Numbered from the stretch's first letter, positions 36,730 to 48,589 are shown. The stretch is 64,000 bases of DNA from Lepeophtheirus salmonis (GCF_016086655.4 NC_052131.2:10399940-10463939); one strand, 5' to 3'. The notes: generated by a model not told the origin, from the letters alone. Made by a program: numbers and translations.

Positions 36730-38560
36730 TAATATACACATTCAGTAGTTTCAAAAGCTGAAATAAAAAAAATCCAAGCCCCTTAAATAAACAAAATATA
36801 GCTTTGGCATTTTTAAAAAACGAGCTATGAATTATAAATTTACATAGACGAAAAATGTAAAAATATGATACATAGAAAAATTACAATCATATATCAGTAG
36901 CTTACCAAAATAAGGTAGCCAAAATCCCTCCAAATATAGTAAATCTATACTTTTAAAATATAATCCCTCATTAATTCCTGATTTCATTACACTTTGTATC
37001 CAAGATACAGTGTAATAATCATCAATTTTTATCTTCCTCACTAAGAAAAATCTATTCAAGGTTAAATAACTAAATATCTGTATTTTTATATTAACCATGT
37101 AACTCACAAACTGTAAAGAGTCTATTTTATTAATCTTCTTTTTGTGGAAAACCTTAGTTAATGCATTAAAAATGCATTATATGTATTATATGATACACAT
37201 CAACATAGACAAATAATAACAACACTGTGACTATTTGTAATCCGTCAACACTAAAACAAGCTGGTATGATTTTTCTCAAAATTGAGTCTCGATTACAAAT
37301 GAATATATTCTTTATTTAATTATTTCACATTACAATTAAAAATTACTGGGCTGCCAACAATTTACAATTAAGCCATAAATTATTATATGAATTCAGCAAT
37401 TTTCTTTAAACTTAAATCAATCCCAAATTAAATTAATTCCCTTAATTTTAAAACATGAACTACTTTCATAATATATAGCATAGAAATAGTTATGCTCAAA
37501 AATGCAGTGTAGGGGGATCAAACTAATTAATTCTTTCTTTGGAGTCACTGCAACTTCGTAACTGTTATCAAAAAGCACAGCACCAAAAAGTTTGGTAAGC
37601 GCTGTTCTAGACTTTAAGCTGAATTTCTCAAAAAATATTTACCAAGATAATAAAAACTGTATCCAAAAATTATTCATATCTGCCTTGTGCGATCAAATAA
37701 ATGCATTTTTTTTTGGCTAAAGACGTTCATTTTCTTGTAAAATATTTATATATGTAATTTATAACATATTTAAAACTAAATTCCAAAAATTCTAAAATTA
37801 ACCTTAAAACAGACATTGTTTTGAACAAATCCATACATTAAGTGGGAAAAGAAGCCCACGTGATTAATAATTGTAATAGGACCGATGAATACTTATTTGC
37901 AATTCACTACGAAGTTTCCATAAATTCACGCTTTTCATTGAACTAAAAAGATAAATTCTGCAAAGAAAAGAGAAATTAGCTCTATTAAAAAAACCATTAA
38001 ACAATATTCCAAACAAATTATGAAATTAATGAGTTCAAGATAGTTAAATTTATCTATCAGTTGCAGAAGAAAAAGATAAAAATAAATTTTAATTGAGAGG
38101 TCATATTGCATCTAAAGATAGTATCATATATCAAATAAAGACTGTAATTATATTTTCTAATTCGCAATTTAGCACATAAATCAGTCCATAAAACTCATTA
38201 TTTATCAAAATATGTCAATGTAGTAATGGGGCGTTTGTATGAAGTAAATCAATAAATTGGGAAATACACATTTTCTTAATTTTTGTTCAAAATTTACTTT
38301 ATGTTGATACGCAATATACTTAATATTATTTTATCTATTTTATCCTTTATGTAAATATCAATTAAAATGCTAAAAATACTTGTACAAGGTCAGTACATAT
38401 ATACATTGAGCAAAAACTACATTCCGTTTTTAAAAGGTAATTTTAATAACTTAAGTTTTGAGTCTCAGCAAGATATAATTAGCTATTTGTATGGTGTATA
38501 GGTTTTTAGAAAAACACAGCTTCAATAATAACTTATAGAATCTTACAAACTTAAAATAGT
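36730..38560. other. AT-rich non-coding DNA
   Basis: No gene recognised. The 91-codon minus-strand frame 36832-37107 has no known domain and is within chance length. A short repeat at 37931-37975 recurs at 40571-40612. Confidence 0.4.
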
Positions 38561-38564
38561 GGTA

Positions 38565-39839
38565 CAGGGTGTCCACAATAAATTGGAACTACTTTAAACT
38601 TCATCAAGATCCATAATATAGATATTGGGGGTTAAATCATACTAATATAAAAGGTTGCGTGAACAATACACTATAACTTCCACCACAATTGTTTTGACAA
38701 CAAACAATAGTCATCATGGAACAAGCAAGGAGAGACGCCATCCTCGAATTGGCTCGCGCGGGACACAAGCCCTCTGCTATCTACAAGCTCCTTAACTACC
38801 CCAAGACCACGGTGTACCGGGTCTTCAATGCCTGGGAGGTTGAGGGAAAGGTCTGCCACAAGGCCCACAGCATGAGAAGTGACCGAATCCACGCTCCCTG
38901 CTTCCTTGAAGGCATCCGGAAGTCGATCAAGGCCTCGCCGGGGACTTTCTTTGTCAGGTTGGCCAAGAACCGTGGAGTGAGCAAGCAGCTGGTCTCCAAG
39001 GCTGTGAATGAGGATCTCGGATACAGGTCATACCGAATGGCCAACCAACACATCCTCACGGCATCCATGAAGGCCACCAGGCTCACCAACGGTAAGCGTC
39101 TCCTCAATGACCTGAAGAGCCATGGAAAATGAATCATCTTCTTCTCCGACGAGAAGAACTGGACTGTCGACAGAAGCTACAACGTCCAGAATGACAGGTG
39201 GCTTGCCAAGGAGAGAGAAAAGGTCACTGCAGTCTTCACCACAAAGTTCCCGGTCACCGTGATGACCCTGGGTGTAATCTGCAGCACCGGTGAGGTGATC
39301 CCTCCTTTCTTCTTCAATCGCAAGGAAAGGGTTAACGCGATAAGGTACTGCGAAGTCATGGGGGAGTTCGTCATCCCCTAGATGAAGGATACGGCAGCTG
39401 GGAGGGAGTTCATATTCCAACGAGATTTAGCGCCCGCACTCATCGCCATGAGGACCACTAACCCCTTCAACTTCCACGACATCACTTTCTGGGATCGCAA
39501 CACCTGGCCCTCCAACTCATCCCACCTCAATCCGTGTGATTACTACTGGTAAGGGAAGTTGGAGAGGGAGGTGTGCAAGGTCAGCCACAAGAGCATCGTG
39601 GCCCTGAAGGGCTCTATTACGAGGGTGTGGAATGTGTTGATTCCGCGGAAGTCATCAGGGCATGCAAATCCTTTAGGGACAGGATGGAGAAGATGGTGGC
39701 TGCTGAGGGAGGACATGTTAAATAAATTTATTGTTTAATATCATTTCTAACTTTTTCATATTAACAAATACACTCCAAATTCCATTTTTATCAAGCAGGT
39801 TGAATTTTAAGATAATTCCAATTTATCGTGGACACCCTG
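38565..39839 (+). mobile_element. maT-like (DD37D) Tc1/mariner transposon, near complete
   Basis: Both ends are intact. The left end CAGGGTGTCCACAATAAATT starts at 38565; the right end, read inward from 39839, is CAGGGTGTCCACGATAAATT. TA dinucleotides flank it at 38563-38564 and 39840-39841, the target duplication of this superfamily. Length is 1275 bp, normal for an autonomous member. The coding interior is visibly GC-rich compared with the A/T-rich flanks, which suggests recent arrival from a different base composition or little time to drift. One transposase pseudogene occupies it. Confidence 0.88.
38716..39725 (+). pseudogene. maT-like transposase (DD37D), inactivated by stops
   Basis: From the ATG at 38716 an open frame of 138 codons covers the paired helix-turn-helix DNA-binding region (LARAGHKPSAIYKLLNYPKT; KNRGVSKQLVSKAV). 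TGA at 39130 ends it, and the same frame continues at once into IIFFSDEKNWTVD, the first catalytic aspartate. Further stops are TAG at 39379 and TAA at 39550, and a one-base loss near 39640 shifts the frame before the end DRMEKMVAAEGGHVK at 39725. The second aspartate is in FQRDLAPA and the third in NPCDYYW, with 37 residues between them, the maT spacing. The triad survives although the gene cannot be read through. Some stops fit single transitions (TGG to TAG, CGA to TGA). Homologous copies could supply transposase in trans, which is not testable here. Confidence 0.85.
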
Positions 39840-39841
39840 TA

Positions 39842-40790
39842 GTAAACAAAGTTAAATTCAAAATTTTAACAATACAAAATCTTAAAATATTTATTTTATA
39901 ATCTTTTTTAAAAAAATGTACCTAATGTTCATTATATCCATTTGAACAATAGGTTAAAAAGTGAAATCACTCGATGAAAATAATTTTAAAGGTGCCCTCT
40001 TTGTGACCTACATATAGCAACATAGATGCATATGAAAGTAATAAGAGGTGAATCATTGTAAAATTAACTTTATAGATTTTTTTGTATACTACATATTCAA
40101 ACTATTTTTACTTCTTTTTCTTATTACTTGAAACTTCTATTTGAAGTTATAGTATTTGTTTTCCCTTATTAAAATCACTTAAGTTTAAATAATAATATTA
40201 GTAATATTTTAAGTATGTTTAACAAATTTGTAAAGTTGTTTAAATTATTTTATTATAATAAGTGTATTTTTTGTTTCATTGACTATACCTGATGATTTTT
40301 TACAGAAGAAAGAAGTCCTTATAAATAGTTTTGAAATATAACCATAATCCAAGGTATGGAATACTGTCAGGATGAAGCCTGACCACATGTCGTTACCTCT
40401 ATTTATATCATGGCATACCAAAATAACCATAAAAATATAGTTTTGGGCAAGGCTATAAACAAAGTGATTAATATTTGTAGAAGGTAGTGTTGTTAGTTAA
40501 ACTTTTTTTTTCTTTTTAGAGAGTTGAATAATAGTCTATAACTAACTAGGGATTCTCCAGGAAGTCCCCCATTTCACTGAACTAAAAAAGTGAATTCCGC
40601 TAAGAAAAGAAAAGTTGGATGCGATATACAAAGAAAAATAATTAAGGGACGCCGTCTTTAGTATAATAAAAAAGCTTAGGAAGCTATAAATTACTACGAC
40701 CATGAATCTACTGAAACTAACAAAACTATTTTTGTACGTTGTTTTATAGGCTTGAATAATTTATAAATCTTGAATGATATCAAGAGCTCA
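39842..40790. other. AT-rich non-coding DNA
   Basis: No gene recognised. Contains the second copy of the short repeat (40571-40612). Confidence 0.4.
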
Positions 40791-40799
40791 TCTGTTGTG

Positions 40800-41299
40800 G
40801 GATTTGGAGATGTGCAAGATAAGCCCGCTATGTGGTAACAACAAACCACCCTGCTTTGGTGATGATGTTGGGTCTCGTGGCCTCTAACAGGAAGGCCATG
40901 AAGCCGGTATGGTTCCCCACTGGCTACAGATTAACAGCGGAGGATTATGTGAAGATTCTGGAGTCCAAGGTCCTTCCGTGGATCAAATCCATAGTCGGTA
41001 ACTCTCCTTGGGTTTTTCAACAAGATGAAGCACCCGCCCACGCTTCCGAGAAAGCTCAGGAGTGGCTCAAGGACAACATGAACTTTTAGCCCAAGGACTA
41101 CTGGCCCCCTCAGAGCCCAGATCTGAATCCACTAGACTTCTCTATCTAGGCACACGTGGAGACCAAGGCCTGCAAAAAACAACACAAGAACATAAATGCT
41201 TTAAAGGCTGATGTCAACAAGGCCTAGGCCTCCATGGACGCCAGTTACATCCAGCAAGTCAGTAGCAGCTTCAGACGTCGTCTTAAATTAAAACATTAA
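40800..41299 (+). pseudogene. Tc1/mariner-superfamily transposase, 3' half
   Basis: The frame 40832-41086 reads HPALVMMLGLVASN, PVWFPTGYRLTAEDY and VFQQDEAPAHA, the last holding the second catalytic aspartate. A TAG at 41087 replaces the expected tryptophan, and the frame continues with WPPQSPDLNPLDFSI, whose LDF aspartate is the third catalytic residue; 36 residues separate the two. Two more stops follow before the terminal TAA at 41297. The N-terminal half and first aspartate are missing. GC-rich and well conserved, so probably a fairly recent, 5'-deleted copy. It lies on the same strand as the maT-like element but belongs to another lineage. Confidence 0.75.
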
Positions 41300-43740
41300 G
41301 AAGGACTTTTTTAGATTTTTTTGCACAATTGTAGTATATCATAGTTAAAATTAAAACATAATAGTTATCTTAAAACTTTAATAGAATTTCTTTTAAGACA
41401 ATAATTTTTGTTAATTTTTTAAGATGTAGTATCTAAATTTTTAAGATGTAGTTCTAAATTTTTTACAAACTATTTGGTATATAACTATATACCAACTTAG
41501 TATTACCCTATTGGCCTCTAGTAATGTCACTATCAGCGTCATGTTGTATATATTTTTGAACAGCTGTGTGTAAATTTAATTATGACATACTTATTTAAAT
41601 GATTTTTTTAAGTTACGATGAATTGCAAAGATAGCCAAATGTTTTGTCAATAATAAATGTTTATCAGTTATTGTTCTGTATCTAAAAAAAATATAAAAGT
41701 TTTCAACTTTATTTTTTGAATTGTTTAAATAAAAAAGGAAATTTTAAATCATACCTATGTCAAAGTTTTTAAATTTTTTAAGGAATCAAACGTATCTCAG
41801 TCAACTTTACATATAATTAAATGACGTCTTATGTAAAATATAGCTTTTGCTCTTGACCCTTTTGTTAAATTAAACCAGAATTTTTGTTATGAAATGCATT
41901 TCGTTGACTGAATAATTTATGTTCTGACTCCTTCTCTGAACTCAACTCCCTCAACGAATTAAGTTTGAGTCTCTCCACAAATAACAGTTGAAAAAACAAA
42001 ATTTAAGTCTAGTTAAATTGTTAAGGTCTTCTTGTCACCTTGAGGCCCGTTAAATTGTGTTATTGAGACTAAAGGACTTTATATTTAATACAGTATCAAT
42101 TTATACTCATTGTACGATATATCAAAATATCAAGTGTCTATTAAAAAAAAATTTTAAACGATATATACAAAAAAGTTAATTTAACAAAAAAAAAATATGC
42201 AACACATGTAGTAATTTTTTTGAGTAACCCATTGGATTAATTTTATCTGAAATTTTCTAGAAATTGTTTATTTCATTTAATAATTTTATCAACTTAAGGT
42301 CCATTAACATGGTGTTAAATCATTCATATTATGATTTATTATGTTATGGTAATAAAAGTGCTTTATTAGTTTTATAAACGTTGAATTATTGAATTTAAAT
42401 TAAATAAGATTAATAAGTGAACAATGAACATATTTCTGCAACAAAATGAAGAAAATCATTCATTTTGGAAAAAGGTGACGTCATTGGCTAACTTTGGATA
42501 TTTGGTCCTTTTGTTTTAAAGGAAAGTTTGAGATATGTTATTAATTGGATAATGCTATAGTATTTTTGGAGAAGTAACAATTATATCCCACAACATCAAA
42601 AGTTTGAGTTGTACATCTCTGTCGTCCTTCTTCATATGAGTGACCTATATGTTGATTTGAGGAACTTTAAAACTAAATAGTTGATATGTAAATATATCAC
42701 CACTTAAACATAAACAAAAATAGTTCTACAATAGGTAAAATGAGGGTAACTACAAATCCTTCCCTGTACATCAAAATGATAAAAACCTTTATGTTCAAGA
42801 TTATTTCATTTCATCTTTGTCAAGTTGTGAATATCTCTTTTATATATGTATACATACTATGTGGATACTTTCTATGTATCTGGCAACCTTTCATATCAAG
42901 AGAAAGATAAAAAAGGTACAAAAACAATTTTAACCAGCTCTGGAGTAATTAATCAACCATTGTCGGGAATGATCATAACTTCACAATAGCTTATTTGAAT
43001 ACAAACAATTAGCATTAAAAACACTGTTAAGGAGGAAAGAAGTAAACAAATTTACAGCTCCCAATAAAATATAATGTAAACTTATTATGTTTTTGAGGTT
43101 AAGCTGTGATAAATAATCACCCAACTATTGGTAAGGATACGATAATTGGATAAGTACCATCTCATTTTGATACTTTTATATAAAAACTATATTTTGTAAA
43201 TTGTATCATTGTCGTTAAGATAATTACTTTTAAGGGATTGAAAAGGGTTAAACAACAGAAAAATTAGTAATAATCAGGGCTTGAGATTAAGATAAAAAAA
43301 AATTCTAAAATTAATGTAAGGACCATTTTTACATGAGTTGACTTTATGTATACATGGAAGATATGATATGTACATTGTTATTTTTGTTAGTTAAGAAGTT
43401 AATAGTTTATTTAATACTTTTTATTTTATATCCATATAATTGAAAGGATTAGGTCCTATTCTTCTTTAAATCTTATAATAATATTCATTAGCTAATGACA
43501 TAAAATATTTTTTATCTCTATTTAACTTTAAGAATGAAGAACAAAAACTTATAGTATTATATCTACTATGTATCTTTCTGTCTCCTTTGTTCTTGCTATT
43601 AATTATATATAAATTTGATAAGAAAAAAGAAAATAATTGTTTTAGTAACTTTAAGCGCCTTAAACTGATATACTAGTAAAAAATGATCAAAACTATTTTT
43701 GTAAAAAAAAACAATTATTATGAATGAATTAATGCTAATT
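41300..43740. other. AT-rich non-coding DNA
   Basis: No gene recognised. GACGTCATTGGCTAACTTTG near 42477 matches 30366 with one change. Confidence 0.4.
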
Positions 43741-43749
43741 ATAAATATA

Positions 43750-43990
43750 ATTAGAGTTAATTTTGCCCAGTGTTGCCCGTGACATTAAGAAATTATAATT
43801 AATTAAGAACTCAGTTGCATAATTTAAAACAAAAAAAATAATAATCTAAAATCTGAAGAATTATTCTTATTTTTTTATTTTTTTTTTCTGGGGGGGGGTA
43901 GAGTATTCTAATATACTGGGATTATATAAGCAGTATTCACGCTCTAAAGAATTAGTTGCTTTACTCTGGGTCAGACACCGAACTCGCAAA
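43750..43990 (+). repeat. Direct repeat flanking the minisatellite, left copy
   Basis: Matches 44648-44870 in order: TTTGCCCAGTGTTGCCCGTG, CATTAA, ATTAAGAAC, and at the far end TTAGTTGCTTTACTCTGGGT with ACTCGC. Divergence is high in the middle, which here includes a 9-G run at about 43890. Confidence 0.55.
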
Positions 43991-44515
43991 CTCGCAGCCG
44001 CTTCCTGAATATCTATGAAACATCCTAATATCCCAAAATAAACAACAGGCTCTCAGATTGGGTATGAAGTACTGGGCCAAAATATAGTTTAAACTCCGCT
44101 GCTGCCTTGTTTCTAGGCATCAATGAGCCCATCTAATATGGTGTAATACACCCTAGCCCCTGGATTGTGCATGTGAACTCCTGAACCGGAATCAAGTTAA
44201 ATTTCTCCTCTGCCTCTTCCCTATGTATCAAGAAGCCCTTCAAATATCCTTAAATATACTCCTACCCTCAGGTTGTATAGGTGAAATGCTGGGCCAAAAT
44301 ACAGTTTAAAATCTACAGTTTCAAGTATTTCAGGTACAAAGAAACTTTCTAATATCCTATAGAACACCCCACTCCATGGATTTTGCAAATTAACTGCTGG
44401 ACCTGAGGCAAGTTAAATTTCTCTGCCACCCCTTCCTTGAGCACCAAGGAACCTTCTTAATATACCAAAACTCCGGCCCTTAAGTTGTACATGTAAGATG
44501 CTACTTTAAGGCTGC
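43989..44515 (+). repeat. Minisatellite, five units of about 107 bp
   Basis: Units run approximately 43989-44093, 44094-44202, 44203-44312, 44313-44418 and 44419-44515. Each contains a pyrimidine-rich start (CTGCC..TTCC), a block like ATCAA..AGCCC..CTAATAT, a block like CCC..GGATTGTGCA, and an end like GCTGGGCC...AAGTTTAAAT. Alternate units resemble each other slightly more (units 1, 3 and 5 end in GGCCAAAATA or a related form), hinting at a dimer of about 215 bp. GC-richer than the surroundings. No coding potential. Confidence 0.65.
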
Positions 44516-44647
44516 AATGGATCCAATGACCAAAAAAAATGTAACAAGATCCTTTAGAACTTAAGTGAAAAAAATTAGGAAAATCCATACTTTGGTTCGG
44601 CCATAAATGAAGGACATATACACACACATATTTACATTAAATATTTA

Positions 44648-44870
44648 TATTGGAATAGATTTGCCCGGCATTGTCTGGGACATTAATAAATTTAAATCAA
44701 TTAAGAACGGTAGTGCTAAATATAAATAAAAAAATAAAGACTTTAAATTTTTAATAATTATTATCATTTAGATACTTTGAGTATGAGTCTACAACTACAT
44801 AGGTACTCTTCTTTCACACGATGAGGAAGTAGTTGCTATTTGTGGGTCCGACCCCAAACTTGCAGTCTCG
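44648..44870 (+). repeat. Direct repeat flanking the minisatellite, right copy
   Basis: Right partner of 43750-43990: TTTGCCCGGCATTGTCTGGG, CATTAATAAATT, ATTAAGAAC, then GTAGTTGCTATTTGTGGGTC and CTCGC. The offset between copies is about 895 bases. Confidence 0.55.
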
Positions 44871-45211
44871 CCCAGGAGTTGAAGGTTATCCAAAAAATCG
44901 TTTGGAAGCCTCTGAATTGGATAATTATTCTAAGTATGTTAATTTTATTGTCAATATAAAGGGAGAAAACGCTCAGTACTTTTTACTTCATCTTTTATTA
45001 ATTACAAAGGTTTTTTTGATATTACTGAAGGTGTTAACCTAAGACTATATGAATACAAAGGCTAAGCAATTTTCTTTTCTCTCACATGAGGCGTACACGA
45101 GTATGCATTTTTATTTATCCTTCTCTTTCTCTCGCCTCTTATTGTTTACTTCAGTTTTAAGAGTTACACTTATATTTGTAAAACCTGCTTCTTTCCTGTG
45201 ATCCTTGAAAA

Positions 45212-45570
45212 ATGCATGATTGCTGTATTGCCCCTTCTTGCACTTCAGACAACCCCAATTATGAAAAACCATAGGGTTTTAGTTTTCACGGATAATAAAA
45301 TACTGAGAATAATTAAGTATTTTAAGTATCAATGTATTATGTACATTTGGAAAGTAAGAAAATCTGTAATGACCCTCATTAAAGATTGTCCTCATCATCC
45401 AAATGTAATACAAAATTGGAGTACAGCAAGTGAGAAAAAATTAGAAATATTGATTGAATTTTAAAAAGTCGCCGTCAATTTGCTCTCTTCATATTGATTC
45501 AAATTGTTTCATTACCAAGAGTTGTGATTTGTTGACTCGGAGGAATAAAAAAAGAAAGACTCAATTTCTT
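45212..45570 (+). pseudogene. THAP-type zinc finger relic (possible start of a P-like transposon)
   Basis: The frame from the ATG at 45212 reads MHDCCIAPSCTSDN, the usual start of a THAP DNA-binding domain. The frame beginning 45454 reads SPSICSLHIDSNCFITK, the usual C-x2-H end with its following phenylalanine. Between them are frame changes and a stop. The distance between the two zinc-binding pairs is about 80 codons, longer than the usual 35-50, so an insertion or intron must be assumed. P-element transposases carry such a domain at the N-terminus, and P-like catalytic motifs lie on the same strand at 50-51.2 kb. Confidence 0.4.
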
Positions 45571-45675
45571 CAACGGCGGAGATTGAAAAAATGGTCAATT
45601 CCTTTTTTTCTATTTTCTATTTTTATAGTTTTATTTCTTTTTATTATTGTTAAATATATATATTTCGTTTGCTGA

Positions 45676-46180
45676 TTGTTTTATTAAAGTGATACCCCTT
45701 TGATTTTTTTCGAAATATTTCATGGAACTATTGTAAATACAATTGATTTGTTTAATTTTTGAGTCTATTTATATTTTAGAAAGATACAGCAATATCATGT
45801 GAACTACAATTTCCGTATTCCAATCTGAAAAAAACACATTATTATTAAATAATAGAAAAGACATCAAGTTAAGAAATGCTCAATTATGTCATCAATACAA
45901 ATTCATAGAGTGAATTTTAAATACATCATAGAAGTAATCATTGAAAAAGAAAATTAGTAACAACTTTTCGATTTTTATTGGTTGTATAAGATAAAATTTC
46001 CTTCTTCTTTTTCCTTTTTCCTCCCCCCCACATAAAGTAGATCATTTAATTATAATATAAAGGAAAAGGGGAAAAAAAGAAAAATAAAATAAAAAGAAAC
46101 ACTGAATAATAATAAAAAATTAATTGTTCGGTATTATTGTACTGTTAACTAACTAATGACTGGCATTTATTTCTATAAAC
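45676..46180. other. AT-rich non-coding DNA
   Basis: Nothing recognised. A C-run lies at about 46021-46029. Confidence 0.4.
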
Positions 46181-46181
46181 A

Positions 46182-46440
46182 TTAAAAAGCCTGTCCTTCA
46201 TGTCCTTCATTGGAGTTATCCTTCACTGTTATCCTGTACCCATTAATCCTTTCCTCGAACATGCCTTGTATGTCTGATAACTCCGGGCAACCCATGTAGA
46301 GGTGAGAAGACGTTTCCACTTTATCTTTAGAGAAACTATATTTTCGTTCTTCTTCCATGGTTGCTTGAAATTCGTATAGAGAGAACCTATCATCAATTGG
46401 TATCGAAATAGCTTCTGATGCGAGTATGTGAAGGGTTTAT
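46182..46440 (-). CDS. Short unidentified coding-like frame
   Basis: The minus strand is open from about 46440 to a TAA at 46182. The only internal ATG is at 46358, giving a 58-residue product that begins MEEERKYSFSKDKVE and ends NSNEGHEGQAF. The composition is charged and hydrophilic, unlike the A/T-driven chance frames nearby, and the DNA is GC-richer. I recognise no domain. It could be an exon, or part of the gypsy element next to it. Confidence 0.25.
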
Positions 46441-47679
46441 TTAAAATACGTTTTGCATTATTAGGATTAGAGTCGTCAAAAGCACCGTGACATGAAGTAG
46501 CCGGCTCTTCATCAATTCTCTGGGGCTGTTATCCCTTAAACTCTTTGCTGTTATAGTTTTAACTAATCTGTTCGGAACATTTTCAAGGGACATATTACTA
46601 GAAATGTTGGGTTCACAACAGCTTTGCTTATCTTTGAGGTCTGGCTAAGCTTCAAGACGTAATCTCTTACCAGGAAACTGTATGAGGTGAGAGTTTCGGT
46701 ATTTTATCAGTTGTGTGAAAGAGTTAAGTCAGTTAGACTTGAGTAGTTCGTCTTGATCTAATAATCTAAAGTTGTAATTTGGGTGCTCGTGTGCACCAAG
46801 TAACAGTAGAACTATAGGGAGAATCGATTTCAATGAGTAGGTCATTCTCTTCCAAAAAAAAAAATTCAACTGATTTGGTACCTTGGCATAACTCTAATTA
46901 ACCTATTGGATTTGTTCTTTTAGATGGTAGCCCAACTTCTCAAAGAATTATAATTCTAAGTACCCAGAAGTCCTAACTAAGAATCATCTGTTGCACCATG
47001 AGAGATTCAATGATTTACAGCTTCCTTAGGGATTAAGACAACCTGGCCCCCTTTTTCTTATAAGAACATCTAACTGGCTTTGCTATATATACAATCTCTT
47101 TTTATTTCATAAGAAGTTCTCTCGAATCCTGTTCATTTTTTTAGCAAATCTCCTTTTTGAAAGGATCTGATAAGGCGAATTGCTTTAGAGATCGTTATGG
47201 AGTTCCAAACCTTAATTTTATAAAAAAAGATTCAAGCTGAATATAAGTTTTTTAAGTTTTCTAGTTTTTACACAATTAATGACTCATTTATTTTCATAGC
47301 TCCCTCAGGTTGGGATTTGTCAATGTTGACATCCAGGAACAAAGACGAAGTAAAGAACTTGAGACGCAGAAACTTTGCCTTAAGAGCTAACTCGTCGAGT
47401 TTTTAAAGCAATATACTCTATAAATATATCTAATACTTAGAATAAGGGGTCTTCTTGTTTGGTGACCTACATATCACAAGGAATCCTGCATGAGACAAAA
47501 AAAATTATGGGGGATCTAGAAATAAAAAAAATGTCTCAGACATGAGACTGTGATTTCCAAAATCTTTTCGACGACTTGGCCGTTAAAACTCGACTTCAAA
47601 CCCTTCAAATGACTTTCTGGTCCTCAAATTCCTAAAACAAGGTATACTTAATTATATTTTCGCTTCACCACCTATATCA
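46441..47679. other. Moderately GC-richer DNA without clear coding signal
   Basis: This interval is less A/T-rich than most of the window and lies next to gypsy reverse transcriptase, so it is probably badly decayed retrotransposon sequence. I could not align any stretch to gag or protease. Confidence 0.3.
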
Positions 47680-48370
47680 AAACAGTTAAAGGATTTCAAT
47701 GCACTCCTTCAAAAATTTTCAGATCACTCTCCTATTATAGGAAGATTCATAAGAGTAAAACAAACACTAAAACGTTCTTGAAGCTTAACGTCACCCACCT
47801 GGAATCAGATGAAACAAAAAGAAAATACGTAGGACTATAAAATATAATAGTGTTTAAAAATGGGCTTGTACTCCTCCTGTGAAGCTTTACATAAAAAGTT
47901 ATTGTACCTAAAGAGAATGGTAGAGTAAGATTTACAGTTGACTTAATTAATTTAAACTCACAGGTTAAGAGATTAGTTAATCCTATGAAAACTTCAATGA
48001 AAGCCATTTCTGAAATCAAGCCAAAGTTCTAGTTTTTTACCAAATGTGATGCAGTCTATGGTTATTGGCAGATCCCTCAACAAGAGAAAAGTCAGAAATT
48101 AGCAACTTTTATAACTCCATATTCAAGATATTACTTTAAGACAAGACAGCTCATATGGGATTAATTTCTACGGGAGACGCGTAGAATAGTCGGTGTGGCA
48201 TAGCACTAGAAGGTATCCCAAATCTACATAAAGTAGTCGATGGTATCCTTGCTGGGGATGATGGTTTTGAGAATCATATTAAGAGTGTAAGAAGAATCTG
48301 AAACAGATCAACGAATTTGAAATCAGATTAAGTCTAGAGAAATTACAATTCACAAAAAAAAAATGATTCA
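47680..48370 (+). pseudogene. Ty3/gypsy reverse transcriptase relic
   Basis: From about 47900 the plus strand reads KVIVPKENGRVRFTVDLINL, then NSQVKRLVNPMKTSMKAISE, then FFTKCDAVYGYWQIPQQEK and LATFITPYSRY. These are the fingers and palm of Ty3/gypsy reverse transcriptase. The catalytic box is KVVDGILAGDD, where the family has V-D-D, so the second catalytic aspartate is G. A degraded thumb continues to about 48350 (LSLEKLQFTK). Sequence from 47680 to 47900 is probably the upstream linker. Frameshifts and stops throughout. No long terminal repeats identified. It lies between the THAP-like relic and the P-like transposase on the same strand, as expected if it inserted into that element. Confidence 0.75.
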
Positions 48371-48589
48371 TCTTTCATCTCCCTTATAGCAAATTGAGGC
48401 AAAGCAGTGGCTTTGTATATAACTAGGGGAACTACTTGTGTGTTATATAAATCAATTCTTCTCTGAAGATTAAAATTTAATCTGCTTTTTTCATTTTTAT
48501 CGATATGTCAAGGATACTGGACGTTGAATAGAGGAGACAGGTTTCATACAACGAGTTCTACCATAGGTACATGATTCGTACTGACCTCG

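Noticed and set aside
36832..37107. 91-codon minus-strand frame with a GTAAGC-like donor site, considered as an exon
   Set aside because: No acceptor or homology, and length within chance expectation.
38671..39420. Minus-strand open frames of 113 and 130 codons over the maT-like element
   Set aside because: They are antisense shadows of the GC-rich transposase coding strand; their translations show no domain.
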